Shown here piece after piece: positions 16,804 to 25,844 of a stretch of DNA of 64,000 nucleotides. The position numbers and the translations under genes were made by a program. This DNA is from Lacrimispora defluvii (GTDB lineage Bacteria > Bacillota > Clostridia > Lachnospirales > Lachnospiraceae). The stretch is taken from assembly GCA_013036995.1 (NCBI GenBank), contig JAAOXG010000039.1:1-64000 (forward strand), written 5' to 3'. Within the stretch, counting starts at the first letter, position 1, and each line of letters opens with the position of its first letter. Under the pieces are notes generated by a model that was not told the origin of the DNA, did not search any database, and saw nothing but the letters and a program-made list of their open reading frames with translations.

Positions 16804-18408
16804 TCAGTAGCGCAGACACGACGTGGAGCAGATACGGATCAGGGCATAGATACTGACAAAGCATTCCAGATACCATGCACTTTTTCTTAAATCCACACCG
16901 ATCACCAGACGCCGGTCATATATGGTCAGTAACAGCAGGGGCAGAAGGGGAATGAAATAACGTCCCTGGACTCCTGTAATATACGATAAATTTCTGGGAG
17001 TATACCCTAGAAACATGGAAGTCAGAACCAGTCCTGCACTTGTAAATACCAGAAACAAGATCCACAGCTTCTGACCGTCCGTCATTTTCACCTCTTCCCC
17101 CTCTCTCTTTACCACACTGATAAAGAGCGCATACCAAAGAAGGGTAAGACAAACCGGCGGTACTGTTAAGTTGGGATCTAAATTTCCCAAAAAACCACCC
17201 AGCATAGTCACCAGATAATAGTCATACTGGGTCACCAGGGTTTCATAAAAGACCGTAAATACGTAAAATGGACGCTGCCATACATCGGATAAATTATAAC
17301 CTGCCGCCTCACTCCACCCCACGTAGCTTTCCGTAGCACCTGCCCAGGCAGAGAGAATCAGGCGGTTTACCAGAAAAACTGCAAGCAGCATGACTGTAAG
17401 GACACTGAAAACAGAAATCCAGTAATGTCTCTTAGATTTAAATTTCGATTTTGGAATCAGCAGACAGATTCCGGCTGCTGGCAGGTAAACAATTTTTCCC
17501 GGCTCTAACAGAATCAGCAACAGTGTAAGAACCAGCAGATCTTTTCCTTTTATCGCTTCCTTTTCGTAAGCAAGATGGTAACACCAGGAAAGCAAAAGCA
17601 TGGACAGGCCAATAAATGCAGTATCATAGGAATAGGACGATGCCAGGTTAAGAGTCATGGGCAGGCAGGATACCGCCATTAACGCTTCCTTTTTAAAGGG
17701 CATCAGCCGTACAGAAACGGCTGCCATGGCTGCAAACGCCAGAAGATTCATAAAACGTCCCAGATATACCAAGGGAATATAACCAAGATGCAAAAGTCTG
17801 GCCAGGGTGATCCCTAACGCCTGAGGCAGATAGACCACAGGGGTTGTATTCACCGGCACTTCCTCCCGCACCGTCTCTGACTGGCTGTGGTCAAGAGAAA
17901 ACAGTTCTGTCAGAATTAGGTTGTAGGTTCTCTGACCAGGCTCTGCATAGAGACCTGATACATCATCACCACTCCGGACCAGTACATTTGCTCCTTTTTT
18001 CAACCGTTCCGTTTCTTCCGGTGTTGCATGCTTTAAAAAGTCATCCCCGGCCACCGCCTGTTTTCCCATCATCTGACTGGAAAGGCGATAGGCACTGACA
18101 AAGTGAGCAGCTTCATCAGGTGCAGAAAAAGGTGTCAAAGCAAACAGATAAAAAGTACCCAGTCCGATCACCACTAACGGGAAGAGCCACTGGTTAAAAA
18201 TATCCTTTATCCACAAAAGAAACGCCAGCGCAGCAAGAAATCCACAGCCGAAGACAATAAACCACCAGTAAAACCGGCGGACCGGCTCAAATTCCGGAGA
18301 AGGAATTCCAACGATGGTTTTCATATACGTTCTGACAAACAGGAACATTAAAAGCAGAATGCTTCCGGCTGCAAGCCACAAGCCTTTCGTCCTTAACAAA
18401 CGTTTCAC
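16804..18408 (-). CDS. DUF2142 multi-pass membrane protein
   Basis: 534 aa with about 11-12 membrane segments. The extracytoplasmic loop after the third segment has the FSAPDEAAHF motif typical of DUF2142 proteins, which are predicted GT-C-type glycosyltransferases using polyprenyl-linked sugars. It overlaps the DUF2304 gene by 4 bases and, with the polyprenyl-phosphate GT2 at 18780, forms a common three-gene set for decorating surface polymers outside the membrane. The catalytic role is inferred. Confidence 0.8.
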   Translation of the reverse strand: MKRLLRTKGLWLAAGSILLLMFLFVRTYMKTIVGIPSPEFEPVRRFYWWFIVFGCGFLAALAFLLWIKDIFNQWLFPLVVIGLGTFYLFALTPFSAPDEAAHFVSAYRLSSQMMGKQAVAGDDFLKHATPEETERLKKGANVLVRSGDDVSGLYAEPGQRTYNLILTELFSLDHSQSETVREEVPVNTTPVVYLPQALGITLARLLHLGYIPLVYLGRFMNLLAFAAMAAVSVRLMPFKKEALMAVSCLPMTLNLASSYSYDTAFIGLSMLLLSWCYHLAYEKEAIKGKDLLVLTLLLILLEPGKIVYLPAAGICLLIPKSKFKSKRHYWISVFSVLTVMLLAVFLVNRLILSAWAGATESYVGWSEAAGYNLSDVWQRPFYVFTVFYETLVTQYDYYLVTMLGGFLGNLDPNLTVPPVCLTLLWYALFISVVKREGEEVKMTDGQKLWILFLVFTSAGLVLTSMFLGYTPRNLSYITGVQGRYFIPLLPLLLLTIYDRRLVIGVDLRKSAWYLECFVSIYALIRICSTSCLRY

Positions 18409-18761
18409 AGTTTATGCTCCTCCTTCTCTATGGCTTCCTCCTTATCAAGCGCCAGCATCTGGATTAACTCCGTCACTCTGCGTTCTAACTGGGATATCTT
18501 AATTGACTGAAAAAAGACCTTGGTGAGCAGAATAAAGATCATCAGGGTAAAAATGAAATTAGCTGTGGAATAGGTTCCCACCATACCGGATATAAAATCA
18601 GCCACCCTTGGAAAGATGCTGAAAACCACTAAAAGCATGGAAAACATTACCCAGAAAATGGAATCCTCTATCCTCATTTTGGAGTGGCGGATCCTTCCCA
18701 GTACATAAACAGTCAGTACCAGGGAAACGCATATCAGTACGCAGCGAAGTAAAAACGTCAT
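18405..18761 (-). CDS. DUF2304 small membrane protein
   Basis: 118 aa with three hydrophobic segments and a charged C-terminal tail predicted to be coiled coil. Length and layout match DUF2304, found beside DPM1-like GT2 enzymes and thought to help hold them at the membrane or in sugar-lipid flipping. It lies 18 bases after the GT2 gene and overlaps the DUF2142 gene. Confidence 0.8.
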   Translation of the reverse strand: MTFLLRCVLICVSLVLTVYVLGRIRHSKMRIEDSIFWVMFSMLLVVFSIFPRVADFISGMVGTYSTANFIFTLMIFILLTKVFFQSIKISQLERRVTELIQMLALDKEEAIEKEEHKL

Positions 18762-18779
18762 ATTACGTACCCCCTTCTT

Positions 18780-19478
18780 TTATCTTCTGTCCCTGATGCG
18801 AAAGCTCTGAACCAGTAAAATGGAAAACAGCATCTTTCCCATATACCTTGCCGCATTTAAGGGATTTAAGTAGCTCTCTCCCAGTATCCGCTCATCCATT
18901 ATTACAGGGATTTCCGCAACTCTGGCACCATGGCGGATGAGATAGGAAATGGTATCCGGTTCGGGACCGTAATTCAGTCCGTCTGCAAATTCCTTGATCA
19001 TCTTTCGGCTGAACATGCGCATACCGGAAGTGGGATCGTTTACCTTAACACCGGTTGTAAACCAGATGGCACCGCTTAGCATCCGGCTGCCAAGCATACG
19101 GAGAGAACGGGGCTTTTTTTCTGTTACAAACCGGGAACCAATCACAATATCATATCCCTGATCCATCTTTTCTTTCATGGGAAGAATAAACTCCGGCCGG
19201 TGCTGTCCGTCACCGTCAAACTGTATGGCGTAGCCGTAGCCCTTTCTGTGTGCATACTTAAGTCCGGTCTGAAATGCACCTGCCAGTCCTAAGTTCATAG
19301 GCAGATCAATGATCTTCCAGCCATGCTTCCTGCAGATTTTGGCGGTATTGTCCGTAGAACCGTCATTAATGATTACATAGTCATACATGGGATAATTCTC
19401 AATGACTTCTCCCACTACCCGCTCAATATTTAAAGCCTCATTGTAAGCAGGTATTACTACCAGTACCCGGTCTGTCAT
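18780..19478 (-). CDS. DPM1-like polyprenyl-phosphate glycosyltransferase (GT2)
   Basis: 232 aa, with VIPAYNEA at the N-terminus, NDGSTDNT, the QFDGDGQH DxD region and a GSRFV motif, as in dolichol-phosphate mannosyltransferase-type enzymes. No C-terminal membrane segments, which fits reliance on the DUF2304 partner. It would load a sugar from a nucleotide onto polyprenyl phosphate at the inner face. Its start overlaps the flippase stop by 4 bases. Confidence 0.88.
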   Translation of the reverse strand: MTDRVLVVIPAYNEALNIERVVGEVIENYPMYDYVIINDGSTDNTAKICRKHGWKIIDLPMNLGLAGAFQTGLKYAHRKGYGYAIQFDGDGQHRPEFILPMKEKMDQGYDIVIGSRFVTEKKPRSLRMLGSRMLSGAIWFTTGVKVNDPTSGMRMFSRKMIKEFADGLNYGPEPDTISYLIRHGARVAEIPVIMDERILGESYLNPLNAARYMGKMLFSILLVQSFRIRDRR

Positions 19479-20731
19479 ATCCTCTGCTCTCTCCTTCCTT
19501 TTTCATCTGTACGAATAACCCGGATTGCCTGTCCTATAAAGCACAGCATGAGAATCAGCATCTCAATCATGTAGGAATACGCACCACCGTTGATTCCGCC
19601 TATCTTTACAAACTGATAGGAAAGAACAAAGGAAAGGAGGCAGACCGGAACATATCCAAAAAATATCAGTCTCTGTTTCTTCATAATTACCAGAACATAA
19701 TAAAATAAATTCATCACTGCAAAAAAACCGCCGCCCAGGATAATAGCAAGTAATCCCGGAAGGTAAGGCGCCAGTTCCACATTAAAGACAGCGGAAAGTA
19801 CCGGAACTCCCATTACCCAGGCTCCGGCCAGAGCAGCTACTGTAAGAAACAGGATAATTCCGGACAACTTTCTTAAAACCCCAAGAAACTCCCAGGTCCT
19901 GTTTTCATCCCATAATAAGGAGAGTCTGGTAAGGAATGGACGGATTACAAAATTGGCTGCAAGATTGATTACAGAGGTAGGCATAAATATTGCCACAAAT
20001 ACAGCATTGTCCGCGGAAGTCATCTGGGAATCCACTGCATACTTTGCCATAGCAAAGATAAGTCCGTCTAAAAATACAGACAAAAACAAAAGGAAGCTGT
20101 CCTGTAAAAGCTGATTGTGCCTTCCTTTTTCATGTACATAATTGATTTCCGTTATTTTATCTGCAGTCCTTTTATCAAACAGCCAGATTCCAACTGCCTG
20201 AGAAGCAGCCGCAACCGCTGAAGCAACAATTAAATCCCGTGTCAATGCCAGAGTGCCTAAAAACAGACACACAGAAAACAGGGTCCGCCAGGTCATAGCC
20301 TGTCCGGTTAAATAAAGCTTTCCTTTTCTTTGAAATTCCGACTCATATACATCAGCAAATCCATCCAGCACCTTATAAAGAACCATGAAGAAAACAACCA
20401 TGATTTTTTCGTAGGTATAGTCGGAAGAAGAAACGAAAACCTTCCATAGAATGTAGCAAATGCCAAAAATCAGCGCCATACCGCAGGTGACCATACGTGC
20501 CATCCGGTATTCGCCAAACGTATAGCTCTCTCTCACATCAGTACTCTGAATGGGTCTCATTCCAAAATAGGCCACAAGAAACATCTGCTGTCCGAATGTG
20601 CTGAAAGCAAAACCAAAAATGCCTCCCTGATCCGTTCCCACCAGATGATTCACCAGAGCTGTCAGCAGCATGCTGGATCCCGCGTAAACCAGGCTTCCAA
20701 TCATATTCCATGCCACGTTTTTACGTTCCAT
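19475..20731 (-). CDS. Wzx-type polysaccharide flippase (copy A)
   Basis: 418 aa with about 12 membrane segments, of the MOP superfamily (polysaccharide transport/Wzx branch). Expected role: move lipid-linked repeat units across the membrane. It lies 84 bases downstream of a second, longer flippase, and no clear terminator was seen between them. The two are not close in sequence, so this is probably not a recent duplication. Which one moves which intermediate is unknown. Confidence 0.85.
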   Translation of the reverse strand: MERKNVAWNMIGSLVYAGSSMLLTALVNHLVGTDQGGIFGFAFSTFGQQMFLVAYFGMRPIQSTDVRESYTFGEYRMARMVTCGMALIFGICYILWKVFVSSSDYTYEKIMVVFFMVLYKVLDGFADVYESEFQRKGKLYLTGQAMTWRTLFSVCLFLGTLALTRDLIVASAVAAASQAVGIWLFDKRTADKITEINYVHEKGRHNQLLQDSFLLFLSVFLDGLIFAMAKYAVDSQMTSADNAVFVAIFMPTSVINLAANFVIRPFLTRLSLLWDENRTWEFLGVLRKLSGIILFLTVAALAGAWVMGVPVLSAVFNVELAPYLPGLLAIILGGGFFAVMNLFYYVLVIMKKQRLIFFGYVPVCLLSFVLSYQFVKIGGINGGAYSYMIEMLILMLCFIGQAIRVIRTDEKGRREQRI

Positions 20732-20815
20732 TATAGTTCCTCTATTTCATTTCATTTAACAAGTTCTTTTTATTCTACATGATTCGCCTAAAAAAGTAAA
20801 CTGCTAACGTCCATC

Positions 20816-22258
20816 TTACCTTCCCATGTTCTTAACTGTTCTGCACAGATAAAAGAAACTTTCAATCCGAAACAGCCAGGAAAAACCAGCATAAAACAGG
20901 ACTCCTGTGACAATCTGCAAGGTCAGTGTCAGCAGAGTACCATTTACCAGAAACTGCACGCTGTATACCACGCCACACATGGCAGCAGACAAGAGCAGAG
21001 AAGGGAATACATCTCTCCATTGCTGAAGAAAGCTATAATGCAGAAGCTTCTTATTGGGATAGGCATTAATAAATGTACAGATAAAATCCGTCACTGCTCT
21101 TAACGCCACCATGGTATAGATTCCAAAGGGAATGCTGATGATTAAAGCTACTACACTGACTGCTTTTTTAATAATCTCCAGTTTTAAGAAAATCTCACTT
21201 CTTCCAAGGGCATTGATTGCCTGTAAATTGGCCACATGTAGGGGCCAGGTAGCATAGGCAATGCAAAGGAGCCGGAGCATGGGAACACAAGGTAAATACT
21301 GGTCTGTCAGTAAAAGCTTTACCATAGGCTCTGCTACGGCAATCAGACCTGCCATCATGGGAAAAACAAGGTAGGAGCTTGTCACAATCGACCTTCTTAC
21401 CATGCTTTTTACTCTCTCCCTGTCATCCTGGCAGGCAGAAAAAGCAGGGAGCATAACCGACTGGATGGCTGCCCCTAAATTATTGGCAATGAGTGCAGGG
21501 AACTGATTTCCCCTAGAGTATTGCCCCATCATAGCCGAATTATATATTTTTCCAATCACCAGACCATAAACATTGGTAAAAATCGTGTCAATGAGACCAG
21601 ACATAAGAATCTTCCAGCCATATGAGAATAACTCTCCCGCTTTTTGAATGGAAAATTTCAGACTTGGTTTCCAGGTCTTTAAAAAATGCAGCACCACCAT
21701 GAGAAAAAAACTGTAAAAAAACTGCTGCATGGCAAGTGCCCATAATCCAAATCCTTCTAAAGCCATTAGCACTCCAATGATACCGGAACCTGCCGCAGCA
21801 AAGAGACTGGCCATACAAAGCTTTCTAAATTCCATGTTTCTGGAAACGGAGGCGGACTGAACCGATACGACTGCACCGAAAAACAAAGTCAGGGAAAGAA
21901 TCCTTAACACTGGTACGAACACTGGCTGTCCATAAAAATCCCCGATTGCAGGCGCAGAAAAGAACAAAATCATATATAGAACGAAGGCAATCAGAAAGCT
22001 TACGCAAAAAGCAGAAGAATAATCTCTTTCATCCACTTCCTGCTTTTGAATCAGAGAAGTGTTAAAACCACTCTGGACAAATACATTGCCGATGGTAATA
22101 AATATCATAATCAGCATGACTTCCCCGGATTCGGACGGCGTTAAAAGTCTGGCTAAAAGTACGGATACAAGGAACTGAATTCCCTGTGTCCCCCCATTTT
22201 CCATGACTTTCCAAAACAGTCCGGAAAGCACTCTCTCTTTCATATTTTCCTGGTACAT
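20816..22258 (-). CDS. Wzx-type polysaccharide flippase (copy B)
   Basis: 480 aa from the ATG at 22258. The frame extends to a TTG at 22276, but that codon overlaps the GAGGAG ribosome site. About 12-14 membrane segments; the N-terminal GLFWKVMENGGTQGIQF stretch and LLTPSESGE match the MOP/lipopolysaccharide exporter branch. It is the first gene of the leftward operon that runs to 15818, with a good promoter at 22301-22329. Confidence 0.87.
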   Translation of the reverse strand: MYQENMKERVLSGLFWKVMENGGTQGIQFLVSVLLARLLTPSESGEVMLIMIFITIGNVFVQSGFNTSLIQKQEVDERDYSSAFCVSFLIAFVLYMILFFSAPAIGDFYGQPVFVPVLRILSLTLFFGAVVSVQSASVSRNMEFRKLCMASLFAAAGSGIIGVLMALEGFGLWALAMQQFFYSFFLMVVLHFLKTWKPSLKFSIQKAGELFSYGWKILMSGLIDTIFTNVYGLVIGKIYNSAMMGQYSRGNQFPALIANNLGAAIQSVMLPAFSACQDDRERVKSMVRRSIVTSSYLVFPMMAGLIAVAEPMVKLLLTDQYLPCVPMLRLLCIAYATWPLHVANLQAINALGRSEIFLKLEIIKKAVSVVALIISIPFGIYTMVALRAVTDFICTFINAYPNKKLLHYSFLQQWRDVFPSLLLSAAMCGVVYSVQFLVNGTLLTLTLQIVTGVLFYAGFSWLFRIESFFYLCRTVKNMGR

Positions 22259-22300
22259 ACTGGCTTTTCTCCTCAATTATCCAATTTACATTTCCGCCTT

Positions 22301-22329
22301 ATTGTACTATATTGCCCAATAAATGTAAA
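22301..22329 (-). promoter_or_regulatory. Promoter of the flippase-led operon
   Basis: TTTACA (22324-22329), 17-base spacer, TACAAT (22301-22306) on the minus strand, about 40 bases before the flippase start. Confidence 0.7.
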
Positions 22330-22414
22330 TCGTATATAGCATTTTCCAGTTAGTTATGTTAAAGTATTATGGAATCACTATAAAATTTTTAATGATTTAC
22401 AGGAGGTTTTTATC

Positions 22415-23860
22415 ATGCGTAAACTGACACGCGGCCTGGCGGCATTCTGCCTGACAGCTGCTCTTGTCCTGGGACAGGCTGCCCTTACGCGGGCGGACGA
22501 GGCATATGGACCGGGTTACAGGAATGGCGTCAGCCTCAGCGACAGCAGTAAGTCTGGAAAACAGAGTACAGCTGCCAGCGAAACTGAGGGAGGCGTAACT
22601 ACAGAGGAAGCAGAAACCGCTTTGGCAAATGCAGGAATAGATATCGGAAAAGAAGGAGCCGGAGGAGGAGAAGACGGTGTTGTTGATGAAGCGACCCGGG
22701 CTGCTCAGGAAGCATTAAAAGCCAATTTCCCACGACTTCAGACCACTGTTATGATTGGTGACGGCAACTGGACTCAGCCTTTTGTCAACGATGCCTGGAT
22801 CACCAACGACGGACAGGGCTTTCATGGATTATCTACATTTCTCACGAATATCGTAGGAAACGTACTCTACCGGACCTACACATCAGGCACTGGCTGGTCC
22901 CCATGGGTTATGAATGGACAACAGACAACCAATTACCCCAATGACGTGAATATTGAAGCCATACAGATGAGGTTTTCCGGTTATGTAAACAACCAGTTCA
23001 ATCTCTATTACTCAGCAAAATTAGACGACGGTACCATTACTGACTGGGCAAAGAACGGTACCAGTGCGGGAACCATGGGAACCGGACGTTATATCACAGG
23101 TTTTCGTATGGCATTCTATGCCAAGAACTCTGCCTTCCCATATAAGACGGATAAGCCATTGATTTCCGCCACAAAAGACGGAATGCAGATTGTTGACGGC
23201 GGACTGCGCTACTTTAACGGAGATGGTACCCCTTTTACCGGCTGGGCATGGATCGAGAATGACCGGTATTATTTCAAGGACTCTCTTCCTGTTGTAGGCT
23301 GGCAGTACATTGATGGCTTTAAGTACTATTTTGATTTAAATTCTGGCAAGATGTATACTGATTTAGAGCCCCTCATTGGAAACTCGGGACCATTTTTTAT
23401 CAGCATCAACAAACAGATGAACTGCATGACAGTCTTTGCAAAGGACGGCGCCAATGGATTTATTATTCCGGTAAAATCATTCCTTACCTCTACAGGTCCG
23501 GATACTCCCCTTGGAACATTCCAGACACCGGTGAAATACCGCTGGCGGGATATGGATCACGGAATCTTTACCCAATATGCAACCCGTATCTGGAAGGGCT
23601 TTTTAATCCACTCCATACTTTACAGCCGCCCTGATAAGATGACCCTCGATCCCTCTACATATAATTATTTAAGCATTGCCGAATCAGCCGGCTGTATCCG
23701 TCTTCTCTCCGGAGATGCCAAATGGATCTATGATCACTGTGCGCTTGGAACTACAGTAACCATTTACGAATCTCCCGTTCCAGGACCCTATGAAAGACCT
23801 GCCATTGAGCAGATCATACCGGATACACAGACCTGGGATCCCACTGATCCCAACATGTAA
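22415..23860 (+). CDS. Secreted L,D-transpeptidase with wall-binding repeats
   Basis: 481 aa. A signal peptide (about residues 1-28) is followed by a Ser/Glu/Gly-rich linker. A region at about 110-245 contains two ChW-like motifs (GWSPWV at 160-165; DWAKNGTSAGT near 210). Choline-binding-like GW repeats follow at about 260-312 (GWAWIENDRYYF, GWQYIDGFKYYF). The C-terminal YkuD domain (about 325-452) has His399 and the catalytic Cys427 in SAGCIRL with Arg429. It would make 3-3 peptidoglycan crosslinks or anchor wall polymers outside the cell. The ATG follows CAGGAGG. It lies alone on the plus strand inside a leftward polysaccharide locus. Confidence 0.9.
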   Translation: MRKLTRGLAAFCLTAALVLGQAALTRADEAYGPGYRNGVSLSDSSKSGKQSTAASETEGGVTTEEAETALANAGIDIGKEGAGGGEDGVVDEATRAAQEALKANFPRLQTTVMIGDGNWTQPFVNDAWITNDGQGFHGLSTFLTNIVGNVLYRTYTSGTGWSPWVMNGQQTTNYPNDVNIEAIQMRFSGYVNNQFNLYYSAKLDDGTITDWAKNGTSAGTMGTGRYITGFRMAFYAKNSAFPYKTDKPLISATKDGMQIVDGGLRYFNGDGTPFTGWAWIENDRYYFKDSLPVVGWQYIDGFKYYFDLNSGKMYTDLEPLIGNSGPFFISINKQMNCMTVFAKDGANGFIIPVKSFLTSTGPDTPLGTFQTPVKYRWRDMDHGIFTQYATRIWKGFLIHSILYSRPDKMTLDPSTYNYLSIAESAGCIRLLSGDAKWIYDHCALGTTVTIYESPVPGPYERPAIEQIIPDTQTWDPTDPNM

Positions 23861-23874
23861 CAGAAACGTGTAAT

Positions 23875-24861
23875 TTAACCTTTCCTTCCGGTGAATGTTT
23901 TTCGTAAGAAACCATACAGGCCGGGAGTACGGTATTGAAACTGAATAAAGAACCTGGTCAATGGCGTAAGTTCCTTATAATACCTTTGGTATGCAGGATT
24001 TAATATCTCCTTAAAATCCCTGGTATTGACCTTCGTCTGATAATAGGTCCGGTTAGAAGCACTTATGGCGGCCGCCTTAAAACGGCCGCCTGTTGCTTTG
24101 TCAAATTCTTTATAAACCTGTCTCATCCGCTCATAATAGGCCTGCTGCTTCGCGGCGTAATTTCCTTTTTTCCCTTCAACAGTCCAGGAACCGGATACGC
24201 CTACCCGGTATACACTCATGGGTTCATCCATATAATAGCCATAACCGTTTTCAGCTGCCATCAGCTGCAACGGGGTATCTCCTACCGGACAATCCGTATA
24301 GTAATCAGGAAGCTCTTTTACAAGTCTTGCAGGAAATGCCATGGAAGACATGGCATACCCGGAAGTTTTATCGATGATCTCTTCTGGCGTCAGTACTGTG
24401 GTTTTCCGGTACGGTCTCATCTGGCTTTCAGTCACTGCTTTTCCCATCAGCTGAATCTTTGCACTGTGGATGCAAAGGGTACAGTCCGGATGGGCCTCCA
24501 TGTAGTCCACCTGCTTTTGAAGCTTGTAGGGCGAATCGAAGTAATCATCCCCATCACACATGAATATATATTTTCCTCTTGCGCGGGGAAAATTAAACGC
24601 ACCGCTTATGTTATCAATGCCCTGGGAATACTGATTCTCTGTCTGGATCAAAGGCCGGATCTTATCCGGATACTTTGCTGCATATTCCCTGATGATATCC
24701 CCTGTCCCGTCCGTGGAAGCATCATCATGAACCAGAATCTCATACTCAAAGTCCGTTTTCTGCATCAGAAAGCTGTCAAGAGCCTGGCGGATGAAGGCAC
24801 CATGGTTATAGGTGACACAGTTAATGCTGGCCATGATTTCGCTATTTGATCCGTCTTTCAT
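23875..24861 (-). CDS. GT2 glycosyltransferase
   Basis: 328 aa GT-A family 2 enzyme: NCVTYNHGAFI near the N-terminus, VHDDASTDGT, and MCDGDDYF carrying the metal-binding DxD. A C-terminal basic helix may touch the membrane. Its start overlaps the stop of the ATP-grasp gene (ATGA), so the two are translationally coupled. It ends the operon that starts at glf; the convergent L,D-transpeptidase gene stops 14 bases away and no terminator was seen between them. Confidence 0.87.
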   Translation of the reverse strand: MKDGSNSEIMASINCVTYNHGAFIRQALDSFLMQKTDFEYEILVHDDASTDGTGDIIREYAAKYPDKIRPLIQTENQYSQGIDNISGAFNFPRARGKYIFMCDGDDYFDSPYKLQKQVDYMEAHPDCTLCIHSAKIQLMGKAVTESQMRPYRKTTVLTPEEIIDKTSGYAMSSMAFPARLVKELPDYYTDCPVGDTPLQLMAAENGYGYYMDEPMSVYRVGVSGSWTVEGKKGNYAAKQQAYYERMRQVYKEFDKATGGRFKAAAISASNRTYYQTKVNTRDFKEILNPAYQRYYKELTPLTRFFIQFQYRTPGLYGFLRKTFTGRKG

Positions 24862-25844
24862 TTCTTAATCCCTTCCTTATCAAGTACCTTTGTTACATAT
24901 TCCTCGTATTTTCTGGCAATATACATTTCCGTTACAGAACTGGAAAGAGTAATGTCCTCCCCCAGGAAACACCTCACATGGTTTAAAACGCAGTCATATC
25001 CCGCTATACAGGAAAATTCCACGCCGCCTGAAAACCGGGGATTGCATTCCAGCATAGAAAAGATTCCATCTTCTCCTTCAATAAATTCAAAATTGACACA
25101 GCCCTGAATTCCCAAGGCCCTTGCTGCCTCCTTGCATACTGCTTCCAGAGTTGGATTTGAAAATACCAGAACAGATGTGCCAGCACCATTGGGGGTCCGA
25201 AGCAATTCCTTGCGGCTGACAGCTGCTGTCCGCCCTGTGTCCGCCTGATGCACTACATCTACAGTAATAATACTTCCCTTAAAATAGGGCTGCACCACAT
25301 AATTATCCGCTTCCCCTCCGGCAAGAAACCGCTCCATTTCTTCCTGATTATGAAGATAGGAAAGTCCCTGGCTGCTTCTTCCATTATAAGGCTTTACAAC
25401 TGCCGGATAGGAGATGGATTCAGAAGAAATACCAGACAGCATTCTGGTGGGTATCATATTTCCAATCCCTCTTTCAGAAAGAAACTCATAAAGTTTCATC
25501 TTATCTCTGCAAACCGTTATGGTATCTTCCGGGGACAGACATAACGTCACTCCTGCTTCCTTTAAGTTGTTTCTGTGACGGTTCCATACATCTACTTCCG
25601 CATCGGTTAAAACGATCAGTCCGTCAGCCCCTTCCTTTTTGCAGATAGTCAGAATTTTCTCTACATACTCCTCTTCCTGTGTTGCAAGAGGAACCTGATA
25701 AAAAGCAGAAACACTGGAAGAATCAGCAATCCATTCTGCCGGATATATATCGCAGCCGATCACCTTAAGCCCCATATTTTTTAAATTTTTAATAACAATA
25801 TCAGCGGAAAATGACCCGATTGCGGTTACAACTGCAGCTTTCAT
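24858..25844 (-). CDS. ATP-grasp protein, carbamoyl-phosphate-synthase-like fold
   Basis: 328 aa from the ATG at 25844, which overlaps the aminotransferase stop. An N-terminal Rossmann-like part (AAVVTAIGSFSADIV) is followed by an ATP-grasp domain with VVKPYNGRSSQG and the C-terminal metal-binding FEFIEGEDGIFSMLECNPR. Such proteins join a carboxylate to an amine. Next to a sugar aminotransferase, a plausible role is adding an acyl or amino-acid group to an amino sugar of the polysaccharide, which is inference. Confidence 0.8.
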   Translation of the reverse strand: MKAAVVTAIGSFSADIVIKNLKNMGLKVIGCDIYPAEWIADSSSVSAFYQVPLATQEEEYVEKILTICKKEGADGLIVLTDAEVDVWNRHRNNLKEAGVTLCLSPEDTITVCRDKMKLYEFLSERGIGNMIPTRMLSGISSESISYPAVVKPYNGRSSQGLSYLHNQEEMERFLAGGEADNYVVQPYFKGSIITVDVVHQADTGRTAAVSRKELLRTPNGAGTSVLVFSNPTLEAVCKEAARALGIQGCVNFEFIEGEDGIFSMLECNPRFSGGVEFSCIAGYDCVLNHVRCFLGEDITLSSSVTEMYIARKYEEYVTKVLDKEGIKK

